Positions 22,280-35,785 of a stretch of DNA of 64,000 nt are shown piece by piece; positions within the stretch are counted from its first letter, which is position 1; each line of letters starts with the position of its first letter. The translations under genes were made by a program, and so were the position numbers. The stretch is taken from NCBI RefSeq assembly GCF_013426205.1, contig NC_089424.1, positions 2,046,001 through 2,110,000 on the forward strand, written 5' to 3'. The notes beneath the pieces were generated by a model that had not been told where the DNA came from, did no database searches, and saw nothing but the letters and a program-made list of their open reading frames with translations. The DNA is from Metarhizium brunneum. Lineage: Eukaryota; Ascomycota; Sordariomycetes; Hypocreales; Clavicipitaceae.

Positions 22280-22588
22280 TGTCACAGATGTTCTCTATCC
22301 GACAGATATGGAACGTGCGTGCAAATCGCAGACGAAGAAAAAAAAGCTTTGTCGCAATGGGCAATTTTTGGCCGTCGACAAGGTCGGCTTCAGGCCTGCG
22401 CTGGCTCAGAAATTTTGGTCCCGCCATTGAACTTTTTGCTGATAAGATAAGGCTTCCGGCAAAACCCCGGCCCAGGCTCTATTTTCTAGTCGCCTCACAA
22501 AGCCAATCTCGTCACGATCGCACCTTTCTATCCATCTATCTCCAGACACACTTTGATCTGTCATCAGCTCTCAAAGAAAAAATTCATC
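22280..22588. promoter_or_regulatory. Divergent promoter of utp17 and rpb10
   Basis: 309 bases separate the two start codons. An AGAAATTTTGG at 22408-22418 and CAATTTTTGG near 22363 resemble the A/T-rich rRNA-processing element seen ahead of ribosome-biogenesis genes in yeasts, but the match is short. A shared promoter would couple a Pol I/II/III subunit with an rRNA-processing factor. Confidence 0.45.
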
Positions 22589-22995
22589 ATGATTATTCCT
22601 ATACGTTGCTTCTCCTGCGGAAAGGTACGCGCATGCGCAAACTCGATATTGCAGTCCACCACTAATGTTTGCAGGTCACGGGGGACCTTTGGGAGCGGTA
22701 TCTCCAACTCATCGCGGATCCGAGAAAAACTGATGGGTAAGCACATACCGGGCAAATCACTGCTGAAAACAGGAATTCTCTGACGCTACTTAACAGTGAT
22801 GCCATGGACGAACTTGGGTTGAAGCGTTATTGCTGTCGTCGCATGATCATGACCCACGTCGACCTCATCGAGAAACTGCTCAAGTAAGCCAAACTAGCTG
22901 GGCTCCTTCAACATCGCAGTTGCTAACTGAATTGCCCTAGATATACACCAGACGGTCGAAACGAGAAGAAGCAACGGCTCAATGAACTGGCATGA
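22589..22995 (+). CDS. rpb10: RNA polymerases I, II and III subunit RPABC5 (Rpb10)
   Basis: Four exons: 22589-22624, 22675-22736, 22797-22883 and 22941-22995; 79 residues, phases all agree. It begins [12 protein letters not shown] (zinc ligands Cys7 and Cys10) and continues [10 protein letters not shown] (Cys45 and Cys46), the invariant zinc motif of Rpb10/archaeal RpoN. The rest, [13 protein letters not shown], is also invariant. The subunit is shared by all three nuclear polymerases and sits near the Rpb2/Rpb3 interface. The C-terminal extension ([14 protein letters not shown]) makes it slightly longer than the 70-residue yeast protein, as usual in filamentous fungi. Confidence 0.97.
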
Positions 22996-25900
22996 GGCTG
23001 GATCATTCGCTGTCAATGAGTGCATGGGTCGGCGTTTCTTGGGTCGTTTCTTTTTCTATGTTGGTTTGATAACAGATTTGGCGCTGGAGGAGGCCAGGTT
23101 ATGGCATACCCAAAAGAACTTTGCCTCTTTAGACATTCTGTTTAGGAGATTAAATGCTAGTGGTCTGATCTCAGCCCCTTTCCTCTTCGAGAGAATCAAG
23201 TTCACAAGTTTATTCAAAAACTGATTCTACCTAACAACGTTGTCGAATGATGGCATAGATGTGACCTGTGGCCTAAGATGGCTCGTTCCCCGCCTAGGGA
23301 TGTTATCTACACCTAAATGAAGGGAGCCATGCGACTGCCTGTTTTGCACGTTCTCGTTTCATGTTAGCTCTAGACACGAGTTGTAGCAGAGTACCCTAGG
23401 TCGGGCAAAGTCAAGACATGAATTGATACCGTCCTATGGCCCAAAGTATTTGAAATAGCATAATCCACCAACAGATCTCACTCCTGTACACTGATGGCAT
23501 GCGCTGAGCAAAGCGGCTGTCTATTGCAGCTAATGTAACCTGGTATCAGCTCCTCAGCTTCCGGTAGCACACCAAATCTTTGTCTACCTAGCCAACTCCG
23601 GGAATCTAGAGCATCCATAGCCCGTCGAAGACGGTGTACGACGAAAACGCCGTGTTTCCGAACCTCAATAACCGTTCCAAAACATGCTTATGCCCTCTTT
23701 CAATCTCAGATCCAGGGTGCCTCGCGTAGCTGCTTAGAAGATGCTAAATTTAAATCGGAGCTGTATAAAGGTAGGCTTCTGGCGCTAAACAAAGCGTCAA
23801 TGCTTTCGAAGTGGCTTGCCGATATACCTGAAACCGGTTATCAGGTCGCCAGTAGTGTCGGGCAGGATTTGAGAGTTCAAATTCTACCATGGGCGGCCAT
23901 ATCGCGGCTATGTTGGCCAATAGCTCCCCACTCGGGCAGGCTTGGGTCTCTAGAGCTGGCTGTCGTGCAACCAATGCATACCGCCACGGATTACGGTGCG
24001 CTGGCCGCCTGTAGGTGTTGTCAAGAACTGCATTCACTCCAGTCAGCTGCGAAGAATTGGAGCTGGATGCACAGCACATGGCTTGCCAGGATGTGGCATC
24101 CAAGCGAGCTCTTCAAGCAAGCGTTGGTGGGAAATCTGGGCGAAGACCTTGAGGCCCCAAGTAGCCGTTACACAAGCATCTCGTCATTTTGGAGAAAACA
24201 ATACTTCTATATCAACAGAAAACGTCGTAGACAAAAGATCCTACCTGGGAGAGACGTACGTACCAAGCCGAAAGCGATTCCACGGAGGCTGCTCCTTCCC
24301 TAGAGCAATTTCAAATATCCCCCCCTGCTGCGCTCCACAGTCTAAATTCTGAGTGTGAAAAGCCTCTTTTCAATTCACTCACCTGCACACAAATTTCAAG
24401 CCAACGCCCTTTGACTTTGTCGTTTGCTGAGAAGATATTGCTGCCAAAGTCTAGGCAGCCCCCCAGTCGTGCAGGTGTCGGGCTCCACCTGCCAGGCCTG
24501 ATTTGATGTTGAAGCCGCCGTGACCAGATCTTCGGGACCAAACCGCCATTGGGATTCGTCCACGACGGTATGCAGTAACTTATCTACCATTGCGCCTTTG
24601 ACTACTATTTATGTGCTTTTTAAAGGCCGATGCTAAGACATGGTTCAAGCGGAGCGGCCAAGGTCAAAACTACCGATCAAAATGCGCGTTCAGACCAAGC
24701 GACGGTGGTGTTGGGTTGGTTGCACAAGCCTTGTGAGAGCTGCTACCTGATGCTGGAAGCTTGAAGGAAGGTCTTCACTGGTGAAGATATCATACAATCC
24801 TGACCAGGGTCTTGGCGTGCACTCTGCAAAACAGCCATGTAGGTAAGCAAGAGCGTGCTCACTAGTTACGAATCAAGTTGATCGATTTCAGCTCAAACAC
24901 GCCTCCCAAACCGCCTGCCAGTACACACTACCAGAGGATTTGCGTCTCGAATCCTTCACGGTATAGCAGGGATACCTGGGGATACCTGGGGATACCTGAG
25001 GCATGCGCGCGCTGTTCCTGAATGTCTTTCCCATCAGCTGGCCAAAGGCGGGCAAAAACATGCGAGACGATGGAGTCAGTTGCCACGCACACCCTTTCTG
25101 GGAGGATGGAAGAGTATCTACGTATCAACGAATTGCGACCTGTCGCCGGAAGCGAGCCGCCAACCCACTCGCCAGAGTTAAGCGCCGAGGCCTGCTGCCC
25201 TTCATGCAGCCCCGCGCGTTGGCCGCATCGGGGCTCGTCCTCCCCCTCCACCACGACGAGTAACGCGATATGTGACTGGCTGGAACAAAGAGCTCTGGGC
25301 CGTTGCGGCAAGAGGGGACAATGGCGATGAGAGCGCGGACCTGGCTGACGAGGATGGTGCGCTAGATTGGATCGAGAAGGGCCCAGCTGCTCTCTCTGTT
25401 CTTGATGGGACAACCCGATTGCTTTCCTGCCGGTTGGGAAACTTTGGTTTTCGTCACGCGTTGGTTGTGGAAACAAGAAGCTCACACCCATTTAGGGGAT
25501 AGCGCATGCAACTTGAGTACGCCTTTCGCCCTTCCTGGTGTTGCGATTCACATGAACCAACAGCTTTTTCGAGTTGTTGGTTGTTCGGCCAAGCTGGATT
25601 GTCTGCCACTAGCTACGACTCTTGCTTCGTATTTCTCTCCCCATAACGCCCCGGAGCAAAAGTTTGCAATGCCTTCCTGGTGCTGACAGCTTTGATTTAC
25701 CGAACAGAGCCTACGACGTGGCTCATTGAGAGACGGAAACCCGCCGGCCAGATCGTCCGGCCCGAGGCAGCTCAGTTCGTCATCAAATAAGCCAACATTA
25801 TCACCAGGATAACAGCTTCCAACACAAGGCCCCAAACCCCTCATGTCTGAGTCTGGTTGGATGGCTGCACCTGAGCATCACCAAGACACCCTTTTCAACC

Positions 25901-26677
25901 TACTCTTTCGCTGGCCACTTTATTAATTCCGGCGGTCCTTGGAGATTGCTCAGGATCTCCCACAACTTTGAGGCTGCTGACACTTGCTTCCACCTCACAC
26001 CTGGTTTACCTGCCCATTGCACGGACTGAACAGACAGCCTGGCGCTTCCAAAAAGCAACGGCCATCTGCTGCTGTGAGTTGCTATAACACAGAATCTCAC
26101 AGGGGTGCATTTCAGCCTACTGCAGCCTAGTTGGACGCATACATATGGGGTCCAATCACCCTTGTCTATCAACCAACCTGACCGTAACCACTCATTGCGC
26201 GGAGCCTCTTTAAACCACAGCCGCCCGCCCGTTACTCCCGACCCTGATCCTCCCAGCCCTCCATCTGGAGGAATATTGTTTCGAACGTCCTGTCGTCGCT
26301 TCGATTCTGGAAGTCTGCTAATGAGGTAGGCCAACTATTGCGACCTCGTGGATCACCTCGTCTCAACCACCATTGATGCACCGGTCTAACACAATTCGGC
26401 CAGGCATACCTCGCTTCGATTATAGCTCCGCTGTGGTGATCACAGTGTCTGCTTGGAACTGGCTGGACTCGTAGCTTGCCCGGGCATGTTAAAGGTGCAC
26501 CGCAGGCCTGCGTAACTATCACTGCACCACTTAATTATATTTATATTTGATAGCCTACACCACTTTTGAGTTTCCTGCCAACCATCGCGCATTTATTGCC
26601 ATCCGATCATGGCTCTTGAGGTACCTCTCAGATCATCAGCTGGAAACTTGCAATTTCCTTTTAATAAAGAGGGCAAC
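22996..26677. other. Intergenic, 3.7 kb, no gene recognised
   Basis: Contains a 10-bp tandem repeat at 24971-25000. Several open frames of 75-190 codons on both strands (23750-24590, 24928-25491, 25548-25844, 25900-26334) have no domain, no consistent codon pattern and no splice partners I can defend. TTATATTTATATTTG near 26535 is a TATA-like site for the next gene. Confidence 0.45.
24971..25000. repeat. 10-bp tandem repeat, three copies
   Basis: GATACCTGGG, GATACCTGGG, GATACCTGAG in a row. A related CTGATAC triple lies near 10909-10932. Confidence 0.85.
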
Positions 26678-29078
26678 ATGTCTATCTCAGCAGAAGCTGA
26701 TGGGCTGCGGTCATCATACAGAACCGTGTGAGTTACTTCCCGAACAGTTGTGGATGACGACTTTTGACTTACTATATTAGCTCTTCTCCTCCGCCTGTAA
26801 CAGACTCGGCTATGTTGCGGCCAAATTCCGTTAATCGCGTATCTTCAAACTCGATGAACATTCTAAGCCCAAGCGACATTGTAGGACCGTCCCCTGTGAC
26901 TTCTAATGGGACAGAAACCACTGAGATTGAAGACGACGCTTTAGAAGATGTCGAACAAACACACTATGGAGATATGTCGCAGAGCTCCGAAGTATGTCAC
27001 CCTGCAAATCGAGCATCGAAGCCCTTTTTAACTTCTGGATAGCTTCTCATGCTCTCCACAAATTTGCCGGAGAATTTTCGGCAGGCAAGTGGTGATGAGG
27101 CTGTCTCAGTCATTCATGCACCTGAGAGCTTTGCTAGTTGGGTGGGTGTTTCATTTTCCACGGTTGAGATGTTTCCATTGTTAATATCTTGGTTTTTTTA
27201 ACATCTACCAGACCTCCACAGAGTCCACGGCTCAACAAAGCCAGCCTAGCGATCGGTCCTTCTCCGGGAGAGAGGAGGAAAACTCGGCTGCACTTAGTAG
27301 TCCTATGCAAAAGGCAAGTCGACGTGTGCAATATATGTTGTTAGACGGACAGCTAACTCTTTGCTTTCTGTAGCCCATATCACAGCCCCCTCGGCCCCCT
27401 ATCTCGACGGATGTAAAGCCAGTTCGATACAGTATTGAAAGCGCAACTCCCCGAGCTCAGGACCTTCAAGATATGTTAGGTGATGGGAGCCGGTTGAGAT
27501 CCAGTAGTACTAGTAGCCTCGAAAGTATGTACTCAGGCTCTTTCCGTTGAGATTCTGTGGCTGACAGACTGGTAGAGATCGATGAACAAACTGAGGCCGA
27601 AGAGGACGACGACGGCAACGATGACTATTCCGCTACTCCATTCTTGCGGCCTGCTGACGATGAAATTACAGCTCTTAGGGCAGCGCTCAAGGAGTGTTGG
27701 ACACTCTGCAACACACTGGCTAGCCTTAGTGCAATCCACAGAGCACGAGTGTTCTACAGTTCTGGGACACCCGACGCTCACGAGAAGGCTTGGAAAACTT
27801 GCTGGAAGCTTTGCCAGCGTCTTTACGACAACCAAGATGAAGACCTGGCTTCTCACAATGTGAGAATGAACTTGGAACTATGTCGAGACTTTTGTCAAGC
27901 TCTTTTTGATGTCCGCCAAAAGAAAGATGAGACTTCGGACTCGGTGCTTCGCGTGAGCTTTGAGCTTAACAATCAGTAAGGACCTTGTGACAGACCACAA
28001 CAAATGCTATAGCTGACAAGAGAAATGCAGCCTTTACAGCGCTCAGGATAGTAGGAAGCTACCAGAACCGTTCAGGGAGAGAACTCTCGACTTTTACATC
28101 ACACTTTGCCATCGCCTGATGAAACAGCGTAGTGAATTAGCAGAAGAGACAGATCATCTCCTAAGCGCGTGCTGGACCCTGGCTGAAATGCTGTTTAGTC
28201 TTCGCCAAAATAAGCGAGATGGAAATCCGGTAGATGAGGAATTACTTGGGTCCGCTGTCCAGGCATGCTGGGATCTTTGCGACATTTTCAGAGATGGTTG
28301 GACCCAGATTCGCCCTGACAGAAATACCCCAAGGCCAAGTCAGACAAGCTTTTTCCCTCAACAACCTATAGAGCAATCAGGCAGAGAAAGCCGACAGTCA
28401 AATCGCTCATCGTTGCACTCAAAAAGGGAAAGTGTTAAAAGCAGCCATCAGGAGGAGCGGCCACGCGAACCGCCACCAGTTCCAGAAACTCCTGTGACCG
28501 AGTTTGAAGACACTCCTATCTCTCCAGAAAGTCGATCTCCCCAGATGCCCAACATTATGGTGCTCGGTACCCCCAGCGATACGGGTCTTGGGGGGAGATG
28601 GTCGAGCAACACATCCAACATATCCAGCTATTCGCGGGGTAGTAATCGAACTTCGAGCACAGCAACCACAACTACTGCAACAGAAGATCCTAATATTTCA
28701 AGATCAAAGCTGCTTGTTCTCCGAGCGGCCATGAACATAGGATTTAATCGGGACGCTATCCAAGATCCTATGTCCGAGTCCACAGTGCTGCACAAGTTTG
28801 TTCAAGGTTTACCTGCAGGCTCCTTCGGCTCCCTATCTAGTCATGCCACGCTCCTGCAGCAATATAAAAGCTCTGTTCTATCAGACAAATTCCTTCCACG
28901 GAACCACGCCTTGCCCGTTCGTGGAAAAAGGGTGATAGCTCAGGACATGGCGAAGAGTGTCCTGGCCATGAGCAATAGTTCTCCACGATATGCCTACCTC
29001 CGCGACCTTTTCAAGTTTGTCTTTCAATTTGGCGTCGATGAAGCTGAATCACGAAGAAACGTCAGCATCGCCATCTAG
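26678..29078 (+). CDS. Conserved filamentous-fungal protein of unknown function (helical Cys/Trp-rich domains)
   Basis: Seven exons: 26678-26727, 26781-26991, 27085-27141, 27212-27313, 27374-27524, 27576-27975 and 28031-29078; 672 residues, phases agree throughout. The N-terminal third is Ser/Pro-rich and disordered. The middle holds two related helical stretches, ALRAALKECWTLCNTLASLS and later TDHLLSACWTLAEMLFSLRQ, with several more W-x-LC patterns (WKTCWKLCQRLY, QACWDLCDIF). The C-terminus is well conserved (RSKLLVLRAAMNIGF). I recall this pattern from many Pezizomycotina proteins annotated only as domains of unknown function. The intron 27314-27373 starts with GC (AAG|GCAAGT) and not GT, and its retention gives an in-frame TAG. 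Role unknown. Confidence 0.85.
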
Positions 29079-29861
29079 AATTTGGGCTACGAGTTAGGAA
29101 CTTTAAACTTTTTATGACTATATTTCATTGGAGATTACATCCTTGTGTTATTTCTTTTCTCATTGGCACTGAATCTTTGTCCAAGCGGAATAGCGCTACA
29201 AAAGAGCGAGATGTGGCGCTCAGCTGAACTTGTCACATCGCACTAGATACCCCCTTACTTCTACCCTTTTTTTATTTTAACTCCTTTGCTTTCAACTCTT
29301 TTGACTCTGTCACGCCGGATGGGTATGGGAGTTATCGCTGTATAGGCTTATGACGATCAATTTACTTTACTTCAATCAACCTCTTTATCATCATTTTCGG
29401 ACATACAGTGTTCTGTATTGGTCTCAAGTTCAATATCTAACCGCGTCCGAATTCGGAACTTATTCAAGTTCCCTTTACTTGTAGCAGAGTTCCTCCGATC
29501 ATGCTGGGGCCATATCCGTTCTCGCGCATCTCGCCCAATTCATCAAAATTCTCACCAAACATTATCTAAGAAACTCCATTTCACTGTTTCGCAAAGATAT
29601 CATAAAGAGGAAAAACGAAAGAAAAAATCGCTTCTTTAAAACACAGAGTATCCATTCTTCAGTCGTTGCCAAAGTATTGTGATCCTCCAGCGGCCATGGT
29701 CCAAAGTTGAGACAACAAAAATGAATCAAGAAACAAAGGTCAACGAATATCTCAAAGGGTGAAAGTCGCACGCGCCAAACCCCATTTTTTACCAAGTGCG
29801 GCACGCTTCATAATCCCCGCCGCATACCGAAATGCACCAATTCGAACCCGTTCAAGCCCGT
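29079..29861. other. Intergenic between convergent genes
   Basis: This is the shared 3' region of the seven-exon protein (+) and the HTH-like regulator (-). It is T-rich near 29270 and A-rich near 29605-29640. No gene seen. Confidence 0.5.
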
Positions 29862-31846
29862 TTACTTCTCTTCTGTTCGTCGAGAAACGCCAGGAACAGC
29901 CCGGGCTGCGCTGGTCGTGATGAAACCATCCTCGGGGCGTTCAATCTCGAGCCTGTTCTCGTTGCGTGCTTTCCCTTTATGGACAGGCTCGCTGAGCTGA
30001 GAAACCGAAGTTGCACGAGTACAGACGGTTGAGGCCGTCGTAGGGCGATCATGATCACAAATATCAGTCTCATATACTTCATCTGAAGAGGCAGTTTTGG
30101 CTGTAGGGGCATTCATATTTGTAGCCGGGTGTGCGATTTCGAGAGCCTGGTGAAAGCCGCCCCTAGGTGGGGGAGGGAAGTGAGAAAAAAGATGCAGGTT
30201 ATTAGTATCAGAGCCATGGACAGATAAACTCTCTATTAACTCTCTGTTCAATCTTTCTCTGCATTCTTTGGATGTCGCATTATCGAGTACGTCGTTGCTG
30301 AGTTCCGTCTTTAGCCTGCCGCAAGCATTCGTCTCTGGGACGGCTGCACAGCCAAGCGATATCTGCCGGGCAACTTGATTGTTGACTGGTTGGAGCGATA
30401 CCGCCAGCTGTATCATATTCGAGGCGGGCGTAAAGGGCGAGTGGTTCGCAGGCATTTGGTGCGGTGTGTAATTTTGTGTGCCTGTAGCTGAGGTGTTATT
30501 AAGTCCAAGGAAACCGGGTGTCGAGTTCAAAAGGTCCATGGACGGATGAACCAAGGTGCTGCTGACGTCCCATGGATTTGGCAATGCGGAGCTCTGGCCA
30601 TAGCCATCGAAACAACCTGTTGGGCCATGCTGGTAACTGAGGCTGGGGATGTCCAGCTCGCTAGCAGCATGGTGCCCAAAACCACCATTGAAGGAAAAGT
30701 TAGTACTCGGGTGATAAAATGGAACCGTGTTTATATTGCCTGGGACGCCGCGTCTTGTGACACCCGACCCATCAGCGTATGGATCGTCTTGGAAAGTGAG
30801 GGTGTCAGTGTACATGTTACTGGCTACGCCCTGTGCCATGGGGCTTAGCTGTGTGAAGTGGAAGGAGTTCACCGGTAACTGGTTTACCTGTCCAAGTGCA
30901 TAGGTATGAACTGGACCACTCGAGCAGAATGTGGGAGTTCGCGCAACCGGAGGGCATGCTGGAAGAACTGGTCCAACAGGAGTAGGAGTGAAAGCCCCGT
31001 CGCTCGAGAGCATTGTACCATTTCCATATATAGGAAGTGGGCTTGGAAAGGCCGCAGAGTATTCCGGTCGAGAAAAATGATCGGTATAGCTTGCAGAGGA
31101 ATCGACGCGGGATGTCTTGTAGAGGTTTGAAGGACGACTGGGGGAAGGCTCAAGGTTAGTCTCGGTGCTCCAAGGCATTAGGGCAGACCAACACACTTTT
31201 CGGTCAAGCCTTCAACCTCTTCCTCTTCGTCCTTGCCACGCGCACGCTTCTGGCCGGCCACGGAGGTAGTACGGGGGCTGGGGGCTCCAGCTAGGTCACT
31301 GCCACCAGGGCCTCCAGACCGAACAACGGGGAGATGAGGAGCCACGATTGGAGGTGTTGGGGTCATGATGCTGTTAGTAGCGGCAGCAACAAGGAGGTTT
31401 GGATCGGCGACGTCTACAAAAGCTTGGTAGTCGATAGCCAGGACGTCATCAAGTGGCCAGTTATCTGATCCAATCCGCGGGTTCGGTGTTCCAAAGGTGG
31501 AGGTGCTGTTGGCAACAGGAGTGCTATGCAAGGGAATAGTTAGCTTCAAGGGGGAGTTCAAGAATGAGACCAACGAGTGCAGCTGTTGAATACGTGATCC
31601 ATCGCTCTGCAACAATAACTGCACCAGAAATTGCAATGGACACAATACTGCCAAGTGAAATAGAGCTTACCCGAACCGGGGATCTCTGCCATATTTATTC
31701 TTCAAATAACGAAGTTGATTCGCACTCAGCTTGCGCTTGAAGCGCTGCTCGAACCTCATGCGAACCCAGGGGGGTGGCATTCCCATGTGAATAGCCTTGA
31801 GAACGTAGAGTATCTCGAGGTCTTTGTATTGTTGAGAGCCCACCAT
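29862..31846 (-). CDS. Putative DNA-binding regulator with an N-terminal helix-turn-helix-like domain
   Basis: Three exons: 31846-31671, 31523-31197 and 31137-29862; 592 residues. Introns of 147 nt (GTAAGC, GCTAAC, ATAG) and 59 nt (GTGTGT, ACTAAC, CCAG) keep phase. Residues about 7-55 read DLEILYVLKAIHMGMPPPWVRMRF and then FKRKLSANQLRYLKNKYG, a compact trihelical pattern like Myb/homeodomain HTH units. Next comes a basic GQKRARGK flanked by acidic residues, a possible nuclear signal. The remaining 420 residues are low-complexity, rich in Pro, Ser, Asn and Gly, as in activation regions. No specific regulator is recognised. A pyrimidine-rich stretch ending CCTAG near 30165 could hide a further small intron. 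Confidence 0.7.
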
Positions 31847-34800
31847 CTCGATATCAGGTAGATGGATCACGGTTGACGCAAAGGGGGAAACAAGAGATCG
31901 AGATGTTGATGCGGCGAGGCGCACAAGCGATCTGGCACAGAGGAAAAAATAAAGCAAACGCAAGCCTTTTGAAAGCACAACGGAGAAAGAATACGGGGTA
32001 TAGTATATAATAGGGAATAGCAAGGCTATTTCATAGGATGATTTCTTGCGGAATCGTTAGAGACACAAGCGCCTCTGGAAGGGAGAGGGATGGAGAAATT
32101 ATATAGGTCGGCCAGGTGGCGTCATGGAAAGATGACTTGTTTGCATGCATGCCCTATGGAAACACGCAGACTCACTTGGGATCGGATGCCATCAGAGACC
32201 ACTTGAAGCCAACCCCAGACGATGATAAGGATGAGCCTGGGTACTGCTGCTGTCGTTGAAAGGGATAGACGCTGGTTGTGCCGGGCGTTGCTGGTTCGGG
32301 AAGGCTCTTGCAAGAACGACCAAAAGTGAGTGAAGAGGGAGAGCAGGTCGAGCAGATGAGAAGATGAGCATATCTCTTTGGTTTGGTTCGGCGCGAATAA
32401 TCAGTGTATGGTAAAGCGGGCGACAGGTCGACGATGATCCGACATGTGGCACGAGACCCAACCAAGTCGAGGTATTTTAGAGCAGAACGGCGCCGTTGCT
32501 TGGTGGTTTAATGGCGGAAAGTCGGATGAGCTGCAGATGAGAGACGGCAGAATTCAGGGGAGAAGAAAGCAAAGGGGCGTGGAAGGAAGACGAGAGAAGT
32601 TGGGAGAGAGAAAGGTAAAGATCAGGTGGGGACGGTGAAAAGGCGCCGGGGCGAGGAGGAGAAACATTGAAGAGACAAACAGTCAATATGACAAGCCTAA
32701 CACCATACGACTCAAGCTTACTTAGTATATTGCCCAATCCAGAGAACCAGACAGTTCCTGGACGAGACAAGCGCAGCATAGAGCCAGGCGTACGGCAGAT
32801 GACACCGGCTGGCAAAGCTTGGACGGCTCCCCTTTGTCACTGCTGCGTAATCCAGTGACTTGGACGAGTCATACGGGACTACAATCGTCGTTCAGTGTCT
32901 TTATATTTTGTGTTTGGCCATTTTTCGTCCAATGTTGCCCGTGTCCTCCGCCGGCTTCATGTATCAGCACCTGATGCCATTGCCATGTGCTCTCGATTCT
33001 GTAGGGGGCCTTCACAGGAAGTGAAGCCTAGTAAAGCATAATAAGAAGCAGCTAGTGCTTACTGTGCACGTATTCGAGCTCTTAGCTTTGTACAAGTCCT
33101 CCAAATGCCCTGCTCGCCTGACACTCAGAGCCCTCCTCTTGTATGCGCAGCCAAATGTAGGCCGTGGAGAGGAAGTTGTTGCATCCGTGGCCTTCTATAG
33201 ATAGCACTGAATAGCTCGATTGCTCCTTCCCTCCCTGAACCGCCAAGCATCTCGTTTCATTGTACAAGGCAGAGCCGGCCACCACAGACAACTTCTTCTC
33301 CTCTGCACTACACCGTACCGCAAACTTGAACGTCTAGCAACGATGCGCCCACTATTTCATCACAAATGCAACAAGAGGTAGATTAATCCATGCTCCTCTT
33401 TGATTTTCTTGAAGATTTTCATGCTTCATATCTTTGTTCCAGTGGCAGGGTTGTCTTGTGAATTTCGATCCTTTCAACGAAGACGCATCATGGCTTAGCC
33501 TACCTAGGCTTCAATGTGTTCCCAGAGTCACCAAAATGTTCGACACAAAGGATCAAGCAGTGATTCCAAAGCACGATACTTATGATGATGTTAATTGGAC
33601 TAGATGAGTGAATCGTCCGAACACGAGCACGACGTATTCTCGTTTCTCTCCACTTCGAAGCGACGAGTCCTAGAACTTGCGGTACTTACCAAATTTGACT
33701 ACATCTTCAACAGAGCATGGATGCACTTACCGCAGTCAAAATCCATGCAAAAGTGAGAAGAAACGTTGAGAAAGACATCAGCGGCCTTTCCATTCACTAG
33801 CCCGGCATTGTCGTGGATATCGGGACACTCTCTGTTCTGGCTCTGTCCTTGCAGAACGTCCTATTGGGTTTGGACAAAGTAGCCAACACACCTTCCTTTG
33901 ATTCCCGGCTATCTAGATACCTGTGACGTTAAGAAGGTAAGTATTTGGCGTCTCTAAGGCGGCACTGTCCGAAATACAGAACTCTTGTCAACAGGTCTAA
34001 CGGTGTCGCAGCCATATTCGACAAGGAAAATAGCCCTTGTACTGACGGAAGGTGAGATAAATCTTGTCGATATAATTTCCAGGTCAATAACTCAACCAAA
34101 AATAAGCGAGCAAACATATTAAAGTCTCGAAATGACTGTGTTACCCAAGCCGCGTCGGCAGAGTAAATCCAACAAAGTCGAGAAGGCTCACTTTGACATG
34201 AGCTAGAATAGGACCGCGGCTATCATCGAGCTGGGTATCGCTACCAAAAAGACGCTTGAAAGCCCTAGGTCTGGCCCTCTTTCTCCCTGAGGTCTTTTCA
34301 TGAAGACAGGTGAGATAGATACAATTGTTATGACGATTTGCATGGAAATGGCCTTGACGATCTCACATTTCCAATCATCACCAGCAGTAGTCCACGTCCT
34401 CGCTGGACAGCCCGAAAACACCGATCAATAGTACAGACAGAACAGTCAATGTGTAGGTCTTCAAGGGATGAAAAAGTATGTTCTCTTGATCTAGTGTATT
34501 CTTGGCTAAACACCAAGCCGGCGGGGCAATCATGCTCACTTTAGTATAAATAGTGTCAAAGACGAAAAGTCAATGCTTAGAATCCTCTCGATGAGTAAGA
34601 AAAATAAAGAGATATATGAAGGGCAATTCTGTACAACCAGGCTTGCCCCGTGAGCGAGGGAAGATGGAGAAACATTTGCGTGCTAGGGGATAAAGTATTT
34701 GCTTACTTGCTCAAATTCCTATAATACGACAACGTTATAAATTCGACTGACAGCAGTTGACAGACGTCACTGAAGATAATACAAGCCTTGGCCCTCAGGA

Positions 34801-35785
34801 AATCGTGGGCACCTAGGCTATGCAGTCTAGCGAGCCAAATTGCCTAGTCCACCAAGATTTTGTAGACAACGATTTGTGACTTTGTGGATACCCGACGAGC
34901 AAGCCAGAGCGATTTAGGTGTATTCCTAGTAGTCTGCAATGACAAAATCTCAATGGAGGCAGATATCATAGCGGCAGCTCTTGGCTCATCATGATAATGA
35001 TCGGTCGGACCAAAGTATGCTACTGGCTTTCATGCCTAGAGCCATTGCCCAGAACTGGCTCATGACGCATCATGCTGTTTCCATGCAAACGTCACATTCA
35101 GGGGGCAAAAATAAATGGATGGAGCTTAGGGACTTGATGGCGGCGAAATTACGACATGCGGGAACTCGGAGGACGGTATTCATCGCAGTTGTTTCAGCCG
35201 TTGCACATGGCACGCAGTTCCATTTCCGTGCTTCACATACATGTGAATATGCCCGCAAGATGCCTATCACAGGTACCGTGGCAAAATCATGAGGTCAAAG
35301 GGAGGACGTGAGAGGAACCAAGAACAAGCATTGTAAGAAGATTGCGGCCGGGTTGTGGCCTTTGCCCCTTGATTCACAAAAGACGATACGTCCGCTCACG
35401 CGCACGGTCAGTCTGTTGTTCAGTCTATGGAAGTATTCGTTGTCTTTATGAGCGCGCTGTTTTTCGCATAGTTGCTTCATCCGCACAATGTTGCACTTGA
35501 TTCAGGCTATGAGGTGGCCCAGTGAGCCCAAGGCCAGGCCTTTATGATTGCTTGATGCTCACTAACAAATTTGCTCAGTTGGGCTTGCATCCCATTGAAT
35601 CATTCCTTTGATGTGAAGCTATACTCTGCACACGGCTCACTTGTTACTGAGGCCCGTCGTCATCACCCCATAATTACTCAGGGAGTTTCTTGGGAAACGC
35701 ACGGCTATGAGGCCGGTGTATTGGGCGCTTGTGTAGTGTATATGCCGTCTATTCACAAAGGTCCAACTTCACACCAGCGCAGGCA
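31847..35785. other. Intergenic, 3.9 kb, no gene recognised
   Basis: The first 800 bases are the long leader and promoter of the HTH-like gene and contain several short upstream ATGs. From about 32900 to 35785 only short frames under about 105 codons occur, with no motif. AT content is somewhat higher than in the gene-bearing parts. Confidence 0.45.

Noticed and set aside
24928..25491. 187-codon minus frame
   Set aside because: No motif, overlaps other open frames on the plus strand, includes the 10-bp tandem repeat.
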